From JBEKZD01 sp050013395 (GTDB lineage: Bacteria > Verrucomicrobiota > Verrucomicrobiia > Palsa-1439): a stretch of 12,643 bases of DNA. The stretch is from the NCBI GenBank assembly GCA_050013395.1, contig JBEKFI010000100.1:1-12643 (forward strand), given 5' to 3'. A model generated the notes under the pieces. The model was not told the origin of the DNA. It worked only from the letters and a program-made list of their open reading frames with translations, and searched no databases. Below, piece by piece: positions 1 to 7,145 of this stretch (position 1 is its first letter; every line of letters begins with the position of its first letter). The position numbers and the translations under genes were made by a program.

Positions 1-36
1 TCGTATTGCCCGTGGCGAATCACAATCACGAGGCAT

Positions 37-1293
37 ATGAATCCTCTTCCCGGCTTTCGCGACTTCTATCCCGAGACGCTCGCCATTCGCCGTTACATCT
101 TTGGCAAATGGCGTGACGCCGCGCGTCGCTACGGTTTTCGCGAGTACGACGGTCCGCCGCTGGAGCCGCTGGAGTTGTACACGCAAAAATCGGGCGAGGA
201 AATCGTCGGCCAACTCTTCAACTTCATCGACAAAGGCGAACGCGAGGTCGCGCTGCGGCCCGAAATGACGCCGACGCTGGCGCGCATGGTCGGCGCGCAC
301 CACCGCGACTACAAGAAACCGATCAAATGGTTCGCCATTCCGCAACTGTTCCGGTACGAGAAACAGCAGCGCGGACGCTTGCGCGAGCACTTCCAGTTCA
401 ACGCCGACATCATCGGCGAAAGCGACATCAGCGCCGACGCCGAATTGATTGCGCTGGCGATCGATACCCTGCGCAGCTTCGGACTCACGGAGAAGGACTT
501 CGTCGTCCGCATCTCCAGCCGAGTTGAGTGGCAGCAGTGCTTCTTCGATGTCGGACTCGACCAGTCAAAGCATTATGCAACATTCCAAGCAATTGATAAA
601 CTTGAGCGAGAACCACTGCAAACCACGCGGGGGAAACTTTCTGCACTCGGTCTGTCTATCGAGGCTGTTGACAGGGTGCTTGCCTTTGCAGGACAGAAGT
701 CATTTGCGCAGCAGGCATCGGTTCAACCCGTATTTAGCATTCTGCAAGCTAGCGGGCTCGGCAAATTCTGCGAGTTGGATTACAGGATCGTCCGGGGGTT
801 GGCGTATTACACCGGCATCGTCTGGGAAATTCACGACCGCAAAGGCGAACTGCGCGCCATCGCGGGCGGCGGTCGTTACGACAATTTGGTAAATCGCATC
901 TGCCAGATTGATCTTGCAGAGATTCGCCCAGCAACTGGTTTTGGCATGGGCGACGTGGTGTTGACGGAATTGCTCAAAGATCGCGGACTGCTGCCGAAGA
1001 CTGACTGGGGATTAGATTGCTACGTTGTGATCACGAGTGAAGGCTTGCGGGACATCGCCCTCGTACAGATTCACGACTGGCGAGATGCTGGCCTGGCGAT
1101 CGACTACGGACTGACAACGGCTAAGGTAGGCAAGCAGTTCCAAGCTGCTGCAGCTTCTGGGGCAAGATTTGCCGTCATCTTCGGGACCGAGGAGTGGCAA
1201 GCGCAAGAGGTCAAACTAAAAAACCTCGTCAGCGGCGTCGAGGAGCGGGTAAAGATGTCGGCAGTCGTAGAAAAAATTCGGAAGGGTTCATGA
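37..1293 (+). CDS. hisS: Histidyl-tRNA synthetase (HisRS)
   Basis: Charges tRNA-His with histidine in the cytoplasm; a class II aminoacyl-tRNA synthetase of 418 residues, normal length for bacteria. The N-terminus (LPGFRDFYPE) matches the family start. Visible motifs are LRPEMTPTLAR (residues 73-83), motif 2 around FRYEKQQRGR (105-114), the histidine-site RGLAYYTG (usually RGLDYYTG, so Asp is replaced by Ala), AGGGRYDNLV, and motif 3 ATGFGMGDVVL. The C-terminal part is the anticodon-binding alpha/beta domain. ATG at 37 is preferred because the family N-terminus begins there and GAGG lies at 30-33, although the 3-base spacing is short; no earlier start codon is visible in frame. The stop overlaps the aspS start (ATGA, 1290-1293), and hisS-aspS is a common bacterial pair. 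Codon choice becomes less GC-rich from about 560 to 780 than in the first 500 bases. Confidence 0.97.
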   Translation: MNPLPGFRDFYPETLAIRRYIFGKWRDAARRYGFREYDGPPLEPLELYTQKSGEEIVGQLFNFIDKGEREVALRPEMTPTLARMVGAHHRDYKKPIKWFAIPQLFRYEKQQRGRLREHFQFNADIIGESDISADAELIALAIDTLRSFGLTEKDFVVRISSRVEWQQCFFDVGLDQSKHYATFQAIDKLEREPLQTTRGKLSALGLSIEAVDRVLAFAGQKSFAQQASVQPVFSILQASGLGKFCELDYRIVRGLAYYTGIVWEIHDRKGELRAIAGGGRYDNLVNRICQIDLAEIRPATGFGMGDVVLTELLKDRGLLPKTDWGLDCYVVITSEGLRDIALVQIHDWRDAGLAIDYGLTTAKVGKQFQAAAASGARFAVIFGTEEWQAQEVKLKNLVSGVEERVKMSAVVEKIRKGS

Positions 1294-3080
1294 AACGGAC
1301 ACATCATTGCAGCGAGTTGCGCGGGAATCACGTCGGGCAGAAAGTCTGCCTGAAGGGTTGGGTACACGTGTACCGCGATCACGGCGGCATCATCTTCGTT
1401 GATCTGCGCGATCGCGAAGGCATTACCCAGGTCGTGTTCGATCCCCAGCACAACCCGACGTCCGCCAATTTGGCTCACGATCTCCGCTCGGAATTCGTGA
1501 TCGGCATCGAGGGAGTTGTTCGCAAACGCCCCGCCGGCACGGAAAACCCGAAGCTGCCGACGGGCGAGATCGAAGTGCTCGTACATCACCTGGAGATTCT
1601 CAATCCGAGCGAGACGCCGCCGTTCCAGATCGAAGAGTCGGGCGGCGCACAGGCGGGAGAAGATTTGCGGTTGCAGTATCGGTATCTGGATTTGCGGCGT
1701 CCGAGCATGGCGAAGAACCTGCGGCTGCGCCACAAGACCGCGAAGGCTGTGCGTGATTATTTCGACGCGAACGGCTTCCTCGAAGTCGAGACGCCGATTC
1801 TGTTCAAGAGCACGCCGGAAGGTGCGCGCGAGTATCTGGTGCCGTCGCGCGTGAATCCGGGCAAGTTTTACGCGTTGCCGCAGTCGCCACAGCAGTTCAA
1901 GCAGATGCTGATGGTGGCAGGCGTGGAGAAATATTTCCAGATCGCGAAATGTTTCCGCGACGAAGACCTCCGCGCGGACCGTCAACCGGAGTTCACGCAG
2001 ATCGACGTGGAGATGAGTTTTCTCACCTGCGAAGACATGTACGCGCTGATCGAAGGCCTGCTCGCGCACGTGTGGCAGGTGGCGCGCGGCGAGAAAATTG
2101 AAACGCCGTTCCCGCGGATGCCGTTCAAGGAGGCGCTGGAACGGTTCGGCACCGACAAGCCCGACACGCGGTTTGGTATCGAGATCGTCGATCTGACGGA
2201 TATCTTCAAGAACAGTTCGTTCAAAGTCTTCCGCAGCGCCGTGGAGGGCAAGGATGGCAAGGTCAAGGCGATCAACGCCAAAGGACTTGCCAGCGCGACG
2301 CAGGGACAAATCGATGCGTTGACGGAAACGGCAAAAAGTTTTGGCGCAAAAGGTATGGCGTTCATCAAGGTCGAGGCCGGCCAGTGGAAATCGCCCATTG
2401 TGAAATTTTTCAGCGACGCGGAGAAGGCGGCGCTGGTCGGGAAACTGAAGATCGAAGAGGGCGACCTGATTCTGTTCGGGGCAGACAAACGCGAGATCGT
2501 CTGGGAAGTATTGGGACGACTGCGGCTGATCGTGGCCGATTTATTGAAGAAGGAAGGCAAACTCAAGGTGCGCGACGATCAGTGGAACTTCCTGTGGGTG
2601 GTCGATTTCCCGCTGATCACGTTCGACCGCGAGACCAACCGCTACATCTCGTCGCACCATCCGTTCACCGCGCCTGTCGTAGAGGACATCCCGTTGCTCG
2701 ACACCGAGCCGACGAAGGTACGCGGACAGCATTACGACATCGTGCTAAACGGCGTGGAGTTGGGCGGCGGATCGATCCGTATTCACCAGCCCGAGTTGCA
2801 GAAGAGAATTTTCGAGCAGGTGTTGAAGATTCCGCCCGACATCGCACAGTCGCGTTTCGGTTACATGCTGACGGCGTTTCGCTTCGGCGCGCCGCCGCAT
2901 GGAGGCATCGCACTCGGCTTCGACCGTTTGTGTGCGATCCTGTGCGGCTCCACGAACATTCGCGACGTCATCGCGTTTCCGAAGACGGCGAAGGCCGTGG
3001 ATTTGATGACCAACTCCCCAAGCGAAGTTGAGCCGAAACAGCTCCGCAATCTGCACATCAAGTTGGACGTCGAGACGTAG
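1290..3080 (+). CDS. aspS: Aspartyl-tRNA synthetase, predicted non-discriminating (Asp/Asn)
   Basis: A class II synthetase of 596 residues, the usual length for bacterial-type AspRS with the GAD insertion domain. Order: N-terminal OB-fold anticodon-binding domain (about 1-110, GWVHVYRDHGG, LRDREG), catalytic core with motif 2 FRDEDLRADRQPEFTQ (from about 222), GAD insertion roughly 290-420, motif 3 GGIALGFDR (538-546), and the typical C-terminal NLHIKL. ATG at 1290 was chosen over the longer frame beginning at 1194 because it gives the family N-terminus (MKRTHHCSELRG), has an AAGG ribosome site at 1282-1285, and overlaps the hisS stop; the extra 32 residues upstream lie inside hisS. Residues His31 and Gly83 match those known to let Pseudomonas aeruginosa AspRS also charge tRNA-Asn, so this enzyme probably makes Asp-tRNA-Asn for GatCAB. 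The transamidase is not in this window. Confidence 0.97.
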   Translation: MKRTHHCSELRGNHVGQKVCLKGWVHVYRDHGGIIFVDLRDREGITQVVFDPQHNPTSANLAHDLRSEFVIGIEGVVRKRPAGTENPKLPTGEIEVLVHHLEILNPSETPPFQIEESGGAQAGEDLRLQYRYLDLRRPSMAKNLRLRHKTAKAVRDYFDANGFLEVETPILFKSTPEGAREYLVPSRVNPGKFYALPQSPQQFKQMLMVAGVEKYFQIAKCFRDEDLRADRQPEFTQIDVEMSFLTCEDMYALIEGLLAHVWQVARGEKIETPFPRMPFKEALERFGTDKPDTRFGIEIVDLTDIFKNSSFKVFRSAVEGKDGKVKAINAKGLASATQGQIDALTETAKSFGAKGMAFIKVEAGQWKSPIVKFFSDAEKAALVGKLKIEEGDLILFGADKREIVWEVLGRLRLIVADLLKKEGKLKVRDDQWNFLWVVDFPLITFDRETNRYISSHHPFTAPVVEDIPLLDTEPTKVRGQHYDIVLNGVELGGGSIRIHQPELQKRIFEQVLKIPPDIAQSRFGYMLTAFRFGAPPHGGIALGFDRLCAILCGSTNIRDVIAFPKTAKAVDLMTNSPSEVEPKQLRNLHIKLDVET

Positions 3081-3129
3081 AGCTTTGCGCGATGTGGTGA
3101 ACAGGCTGGAGTGTGAATTGTCTGAAAAT

Positions 3130-3196
3130 GAGACCTGACCCTACTGACCTGGAACGCTGACATGGAACCGGCAACACGCCCTCAAGAGTTAACCCC
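3130..3196. repeat. REP-like motif remnants downstream of aspS
   Basis: The spacer 3081-3373 has no convincing gene of normal size. It holds GAGACCTGACCCT (3130-3142) and CAAGAGTTAACCCC (3183-3196). Sequences of the type GAGACCTGACCCC and AAGAGTTGACCCC recur between genes of many environmental bacteria, often as REP-type elements linked to IS200-like (RAYT) transposases; that link is from general knowledge. A small hairpin CCCG-TCGC-CGGG follows at 3233-3244. No transposase is present here, so these look like non-autonomous remnants. No clear terminator for aspS is visible. Confidence 0.4.
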
Positions 3197-3257
3197 AATC
3201 CCATTAGTGATGTGTGGTAGTGTGTAGATTTGCCCGTCGCCGGGTGTGAAAAATGGA

Positions 3258-3286
3258 TTGCATTTGGAAGGGAGCGAGCATAAAAT
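3258..3286 (+). promoter_or_regulatory. Candidate sigma-70 promoter for the lipoprotein genes
   Basis: TTGCAT (3258-3263) and TAAAAT (3281-3286) are separated by exactly 17 bases. The -10 matches the consensus at 5 of 6 positions; the -35 matches only 3 of 6. Transcription would begin near 3293, about 80 bases before the first lipoprotein gene. It is the best promoter-like pair in the spacer, but such matches can arise by chance. Confidence 0.35.
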
Positions 3287-3377
3287 GCTGGTCATGAAAT
3301 GGGGCCATGCGATTCCATTCGCCAGCACCCATAGCTATTTTCAAGTTTCAAGAGTTGACCCCTTCACGCACGTTTGA
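3285..3377 (+). CDS. Possible 30-codon leader ORF coupled to the first lipoprotein gene
   Basis: ATG at 3285 (or the in-frame ATG at 3294) opens a frame that ends at TGA 3375-3377, overlapping the TTG start of the next gene by TTGA. A purine-rich AGGGAG lies at 3269-3274, ten bases before the first ATG. The peptide (30 or 27 residues) has no recognisable domain, and part of it is encoded by the repeat at 3349-3362. If translated, it would explain how the TTG start at 3374, which lacks a good ribosome site, is used. The candidate -10 box overlaps the first ATG, so the ATG at 3294 would be near-leaderless. This is a weak call based on geometry alone. Confidence 0.15.
   Translation: MLVMKWGHAIPFASTHSYFQVSRVDPFTHV
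3349..3362 (+). repeat. CAAGAGTTGACCCC motif, left flank of lipoprotein block
   Basis: CAAGAGTTGACCCC differs by one base from the copy at 3183-3196. Its AAGAGTTGACCCC part (13 bases) recurs exactly, but inverted, at 5194-5206, just past the third lipoprotein gene. It lies 12 bases before the TTG start of the first lipoprotein gene. Confidence 0.55.
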
Positions 3378-3985
3378 AAACCCGCAAACTCGGAGTATGT
3401 GTTCTGCTTTTGCCTGCCGTTTGGATAATGGCGGCTTCATTGTCCGGTTGTGCTTCGGCCAGTTCGACGCAGGCCAGACCTCTGGCGCCGACGACGGAGA
3501 ATCTGCCTGATTTGAAAAGGTACGACGTGGTCCGTGTCACCCCGTTCGTTCCCGCGCCAGGCTCAGACATCAGCCGTTCCGTGGGGGAGCTTTTTGCCCG
3601 CAACATTTTTTATCGGCTGAAGAATGACTTTGGCGGCCTTTTCAAGGAGGTCGTCTATGGCAACACGTACCCCTCCGCTGCAGGTGACGGCGGACAATCG
3701 GTCACCAATGAATTGGTCATTAGCGGAACTGTTCTGAAATACCATCCGGGCAGCCGCTTGGGACGCCGTTGGCTCGGACTCCCCATGTTCTTTTCGGATT
3801 TCACCGCCGAAGTCGTATTGCGGGACGGGACGACTGGGGAGACGCTCCTGTCTGCGCCTCTGGGAAGTTTCTGGGCTTGGGCGGGCCTGCTTGGAGAGGT
3901 CAAAGGGATCGAAGATCACATGGAAGATTGTGCCGCCAGTATCGCCAATACGGTGGCGCGGTTGAAAGGTTGGAAACCCAAATGA
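3374..3985 (+). CDS. Lipoprotein, DUF4410-like
   Basis: A 203-residue predicted lipoprotein. Residues 1-26 form a type II signal peptide: basic MKTRK, a hydrophobic core, and lipobox LSGC with Cys26 as lipidation site; the Ala after Cys suggests outer-membrane sorting. The mature part begins with low-complexity linker, then YDVVRVTPFVP, a helix-like stretch (RSVGELFARNIFYRL), and a beta-rich region with LVISGTVLKYHPGSRLGRRWLG and VVLRDGTTGETLL. The last pattern resembles DUF4410, a domain of unknown function common in lipoproteins; the match is by eye. The TTG start at 3374 is chosen because an in-frame stop lies at 3356-3358 and the next start (ATG 3428) would remove most of the signal peptide. 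No good ribosome site precedes it. It leads a co-directional trio of lipoprotein genes. Confidence 0.85.
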   Translation: MKTRKLGVCVLLLPAVWIMAASLSGCASASSTQARPLAPTTENLPDLKRYDVVRVTPFVPAPGSDISRSVGELFARNIFYRLKNDFGGLFKEVVYGNTYPSAAGDGGQSVTNELVISGTVLKYHPGSRLGRRWLGLPMFFSDFTAEVVLRDGTTGETLLSAPLGSFWAWAGLLGEVKGIEDHMEDCAASIANTVARLKGWKPK

Positions 3986-4043
3986 TCGCGGACGCGATTG
4001 TCGATCTACTGGCGGCAAGCGAGAAAGGACAAGCGGTTGATCG

Positions 4044-4478
4044 ATGAAAACTGTTATGAGAATTGGTTGGTGTTATTCGCTGATATTCCTGTTGACCGGC
4101 TGCGCTTCCACCGTTCAGTCCGTCCGTGTTCCCGACTTGAACAAGAGGGTCGAAGACCCGGCGAAGGCGCGAATTTACCTGATCCGGCCGAGCATTATTG
4201 GCACGGCAATCAAGGCCGACGTTTGGGTGGGTGGACGCTCGATCGGTAAGCTTGCGTACAACAGTTTTCTCACCTGGGAGGAGCCTGCCGGCGAGATCAC
4301 CATCTCTGTCCAAGCCTATTCGAATGCACCGCGTCGGATCGACCTGAAGTTGTCGCCCGGTTCGGTGTACTACATCCAGGCCGATGTGGCCAGTGCAGTC
4401 AACTGGCAACCCCTGTTCTTGAGCGAAGCGGAAGGCCGGGAGTTGGTGTCAAAGTGCAAGGCCCCCAAGTCGGAATGA
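4044..4478 (+). CDS. Small lipoprotein, DUF2846-like
   Basis: A 144-residue predicted lipoprotein. Lipobox LTGC gives Cys20 as the modified residue after a short hydrophobic signal. The mature domain has ARIYLIRPSIIGTAIKADVWV, a GGRSIGKLAYNSFLTWEEPAGEITI stretch split by turns, and LSPGSVYYIQAD. This is the pattern of DUF2846-type lipoproteins (a short beta-sandwich, function unknown), recognised by eye. It starts 58 bases after the previous stop. AGAAAGGA (4022-4029) is the nearest purine-rich site, but its spacing to ATG 4044 is long (about 14); an alternative ATG at 4056 would be even farther. Probably co-transcribed with its neighbours. No function is known. Confidence 0.83.
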   Translation: MKTVMRIGWCYSLIFLLTGCASTVQSVRVPDLNKRVEDPAKARIYLIRPSIIGTAIKADVWVGGRSIGKLAYNSFLTWEEPAGEITISVQAYSNAPRRIDLKLSPGSVYYIQADVASAVNWQPLFLSEAEGRELVSKCKAPKSE

Positions 4479-4517
4479 CCTGATCCGCAGAAAACATTCT
4501 AGCCAAATGAGAAACTT

Positions 4518-5159
4518 ATGACTCTACCATTCTTGAGCAATCGTCCAACCGCCAACAGTCTCTGCGCCACTACTCGCCGGGCGCATCGCCTCGCCGCGCT
4601 GGCTCTGGCTGCGGCTGTGCTCGCCGGGTGCACCACGCGCACCTACCTTTACGAAGGCCGGCAATACCGCAGCGCTGCCGGGGCGTTGGAGGCGCAACAA
4701 AGGACCGCCGAAGCCATGTTGAACGAAATCCCCGCGATCCCACAGCCGGTCCGTGCCAAAGCCCTCGTGGTGGTTCCCAGGCGCGACCGGATTTTCAGCG
4801 ACGCTGTCGTGCTTACCGGTAATGCCGCGAGGCTCTCCAAGGAGCAGGTAGAGTTCGTTATTACGAGTATTGAAGCCGCTCAGCGCTTTCAGTACGAGGC
4901 CCTGAAGAAGCGCAATCTTTTCGAGACGGTTGAGTTCCAGCAAACCGAATCGCCGGAAGCCACGAAGTTCAACGGATACGACTATCTTATCTACCTCTAT
5001 GCCCAGCATCTGCAACTGCAATGGTACATGAAGGGCGCCAATTGGCCGGCTCCCCGGCCCATCACGCTTGATAACGGCAAGCCGACCCCGGCGTTGCGAA
5101 CGATTTCGTGGCTCGATTGCGTGGAACAGTTCGCGCGAACCGAATCCGCGGGAAAGTGA
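4518..5159 (+). CDS. Lipoprotein of unknown function
   Basis: A 213-residue predicted lipoprotein that I do not recognise. It has a long polar N-terminus, then a hydrophobic Ala/Leu stretch (residues 26-36) and lipobox LAGC with Cys38. After cleavage the protein starts TTRTYLYEGRQYRSA. A likely helical segment follows (AAGALEAQQRTAEAML), then a strand with basic end (ALVVVPRRDRIF), a long mixed region, and YDYLIYLYAQ. There are no further membrane segments. The start is 39 bases after the previous stop with a poor ribosome site (GAGAAAC), so a start slightly inside is possible; the signal peptide could begin later. Its place as third of three lipoprotein genes suggests a shared envelope role, possibly one complex, but this is inference. 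Confidence 0.8.
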   Translation: MTLPFLSNRPTANSLCATTRRAHRLAALALAAAVLAGCTTRTYLYEGRQYRSAAGALEAQQRTAEAMLNEIPAIPQPVRAKALVVVPRRDRIFSDAVVLTGNAARLSKEQVEFVITSIEAAQRFQYEALKKRNLFETVEFQQTESPEATKFNGYDYLIYLYAQHLQLQWYMKGANWPAPRPITLDNGKPTPALRTISWLDCVEQFARTESAGK

Positions 5160-5193
5160 AGATGACTTCGTCGTGTGACCGCCTTGTGTCTGA

Positions 5194-5206
5194 GGGGTCA
5201 ACTCTT
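5194..5206 (-). repeat. AAGAGTTGACCCC motif, inverted right flank of lipoprotein block
   Basis: GGGGTCAACTCTT on the plus strand is the exact reverse complement of the 13 bases at 3350-3362. It lies 35 bases after the stop of the third lipoprotein gene. The two copies therefore bracket the three lipoprotein genes closely, as terminal repeats of a cassette would. Confidence 0.55.
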
Positions 5207-5267
5207 AGACGGGTGGCAGGGCCACATCTCTGTTTTCTGGAATTGCTCACGTGTAGAACCGGCGCAT

Positions 5268-5285
5268 AAAACAACCTGCCGGTTG
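5268..5285 (-). terminator. Weak candidate terminator for the kinase-LDT-accA operon
   Basis: Read on the minus strand, CAACC-GGCA-GGTTG is followed directly by TTTT. The 5-bp stem and short T-run are minimal, but it lies just 9 bases past the accA stop, in the spacer between convergent genes. I see nothing else of note in the rest of 5207-5293. Confidence 0.3.
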
Positions 5286-5293
5286 ACTGTGCG

Positions 5294-6325
5294 TCAGGCC
5301 GGGTTTGCGGCGGGAACGGGTTGCTGGGCTTTCTTGGTTTTCGAACGTGGGGCGCGCTTCTTCGGTTCGACGCGACTGTAAACACCCATCTGCCGATATT
5401 TCTTGTAGCGTGCCTCAAGCAGTTCGGAGGTTTTCATTTCCAGCAGCTTCTCGAGGTGCTTGAGAACGCACTTCTTCAGCGCCGCCGCTGTGGCATCGTA
5501 ATCTTTGTGTGCGCCGCCGAGCGGCTCCGGGATCACTTCGTCAACCACGCCCAGTTCCAGCAGATCCTTGGCGGTGAGCTTGAGAGCTTGTGCCGCTTGA
5601 GCGGCATTGGCGCGATCCTTCCAGAGAATCGCCGCGCAACCTTCGGGCGAGATGACGGAGTAGTATGCGTTTTCCAAAATGAGGACGCGATCGCAGACAC
5701 CAATCCCCAGTGCACCGCCCGAGCCGCCTTCGCCAATGACCATGGCGATGAGCGGCGTTTTCAACACCATCATCTCGCGCAGGTTGACGGCGATGGCCTC
5801 GGCAATGTGGCGTTCCTCGGCCCCGACACCGGGATACGCCCCCGGCGTGTCGATGAAAGTGACGACGGGCAGGTCAAACTTTTCGGCCAGTTGCATCAGG
5901 CGCAGCGCCTTGCGGTAGCCCTCGGGATGCGGACTGCCGAAGTTGCGCATCAGATTCTCCTTCGTATCGCGCCCTTTTTGCTGGCCGATCACCATCACAG
6001 GGTAATCGCCGATCGTTGCCAGTCCGCCGACAATTGCCCGGTCATCGGCGTAGCGGCGGTCTCCGTGGAGTTCGATGAAGTCGGTGGCGATGCGCTGGAT
6101 ATGGTCGAGCATGTAGGGGCGCTTCGGATGACGCGCCAATTGCACGCGCTGCCAGGCGGTGAGGTTGGTAAAGATTTCCTTCCTGGTCGCCTCAAGTTTT
6201 TCTTCGATGGCCTTGATCTGCGCCGTCAAGTCAATCTTCTGGTCCTGCGCTTGTTTTTGAAGCGCTTCCAAAGTCTGCTCAAGTTCGACAATCGGTTTTT
6301 CAAATTCCAGTGTAAAGATTCTCAT
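5294..6325 (-). CDS. accA: Acetyl-CoA carboxylase carboxyltransferase subunit alpha
   Basis: With AccD it transfers the carboxyl group from biotin on AccB to acetyl-CoA, giving malonyl-CoA for fatty acid synthesis in the cytoplasm. The protein has 343 residues. Visible features: N-terminal coiled-coil of the AccA family (about 10-55, FEKPIVELEQTLEAL), LARHPKRPYMLDHI, ELHGDRRYADDRAI, TFIDTPGAYPGVGAEER, and the oxyanion/CoA-binding GEGGSGGALGIG. The C-terminal tail is longer than usual and rich in Lys/Arg/Pro/Ala. ATG at 6325 is chosen: AGG of a GAGGTGG site sits 5 bases upstream. A GTG at 6331, two codons earlier, lies inside that site and is less likely. The start follows the L,D-transpeptidase stop by 7 bases, so it is probably the last gene of the operon. 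accD is not in the window. Confidence 0.96.
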   Translation of the reverse strand: MRIFTLEFEKPIVELEQTLEALQKQAQDQKIDLTAQIKAIEEKLEATRKEIFTNLTAWQRVQLARHPKRPYMLDHIQRIATDFIELHGDRRYADDRAIVGGLATIGDYPVMVIGQQKGRDTKENLMRNFGSPHPEGYRKALRLMQLAEKFDLPVVTFIDTPGAYPGVGAEERHIAEAIAVNLREMMVLKTPLIAMVIGEGGSGGALGIGVCDRVLILENAYYSVISPEGCAAILWKDRANAAQAAQALKLTAKDLLELGVVDEVIPEPLGGAHKDYDATAAALKKCVLKHLEKLLEMKTSELLEARYKKYRQMGVYSRVEPKKRAPRSKTKKAQQPVPAANPA

Positions 6326-6332
6326 GGCCACC

Positions 6333-7145
6333 TCAGTCGTGAATGGTTACGGGTGTGTCCACCGGCAACATCACAAACAACTCGGCGACATCGTCATTGA
6401 GCAGGCGAATGCAGCCGGCGCTGGATTGCCGGCCGATCGTATTAGGCTCCCAAGTCCCGTGAATCCCGTAGCCCGGCACGTTCAACCCCAGCCAGTGTGT
6501 GCCGAGAATGTTCTCGGGATCGCCATACGGAATCGTCTTTCCGTCGGGGCGATACCATGGCGGATTCTCAATGCGGCTCGTAATTGTAAACTCACCCACG
6601 GGCGTCTTGCTGAATTGACCCGTGCCGACACGGTAACGTTTGAAAAACCTCCCGTTGTCGGCGACGGTGAGCGTGTTGGCGGTCTTGTTCACTTCCACGG
6701 CAAAGTGTCCCTGATAAATCCGCAGCCGATCTCCGACGCGAATGAGGTCGCGCGCCAGACCGTTCGATTTCTTGATCAACTCAACCGTCGTGCCGAATTT
6801 CTTCGAGATCTTCCCAAGCGAATCGCCCTCCGCCACCGTGTAGTCAACCTTTTCCGGTGCCGGGGCGGGAGAAAACAGGACTTGCGCGTTGATGTCTCCG
6901 AGCGCACTCAAGATCCTCTCCGGCGCGTTTGTCCTGGCCGCTAGCGGCTGGAGCAGGGCACGCCCTTCGGCCAGTTTGCCCGCAGCCTTTAGGGCCAACG
7001 CGCGCCGCAACTGGTCGTCCGTGGAATCGGCGGGAGCGGCGGGCGCCGTGGCGTTCTTCTCCGCCGTGGACGCCGGTGGAGCGGGCTTCTGGCCGCAACC
7101 CACAAGCCACAGGGTAATGAGCACTATGCTGACCCAGGATTTCAT
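6333..7145 (-). CDS. LysM-domain L,D-transpeptidase lipoprotein (YkuD family)
   Basis: Predicted to form or remodel peptidoglycan cross-links, or attach proteins to the wall, outside the inner membrane. The protein has 270 residues: signal peptide with lipobox LVGC (Cys17), an Ala/Pro linker (20-42), a helical TPR-like stretch (about 43-90), a LysM domain (100-145, YTVAEGDSLGKISKKFG), and a YkuD catalytic domain (148-270). The active-site pattern is complete: HGT at 229-231 and SAGCIR with Cys245 as nucleophile. Its ATG overlaps the stop of the upstream kinase gene (ATGA), no separate ribosome site is visible, and accA follows after 7 bases, so translation is probably coupled. The exact reaction (3-3 cross-linking versus protein anchoring) cannot be read from sequence. 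Confidence 0.93.
   Translation of the reverse strand: MKSWVSIVLITLWLVGCGQKPAPPASTAEKNATAPAAPADSTDDQLRRALALKAAGKLAEGRALLQPLAARTNAPERILSALGDINAQVLFSPAPAPEKVDYTVAEGDSLGKISKKFGTTVELIKKSNGLARDLIRVGDRLRIYQGHFAVEVNKTANTLTVADNGRFFKRYRVGTGQFSKTPVGEFTITSRIENPPWYRPDGKTIPYGDPENILGTHWLGLNVPGYGIHGTWEPNTIGRQSSAGCIRLLNDDVAELFVMLPVDTPVTIHD

Noticed and set aside
1194..1289. Extended aspS start at 1194
   Set aside because: The extra basic 32 residues overlap hisS in another frame and are absent from the AspRS family; ATG 1290 has a ribosome site and correct N-terminus.
1104..2309. Long minus-strand open frame (401 codons) opposite hisS/aspS
   Set aside because: Antisense to two certain synthetase genes; composition is Arg/Leu-rich as expected of a shadow frame.
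3081..3373. CRISPR or tandem repeat array
   Set aside because: The repeated motif copies are only about 14 bases, irregularly spaced, and without regular spacers.
5321..6400. Long plus-strand open frame (359 codons) opposite accA
   Set aside because: It is antisense to accA and the L,D-transpeptidase, whose family motifs are unmistakable; its own translation shows no domain.
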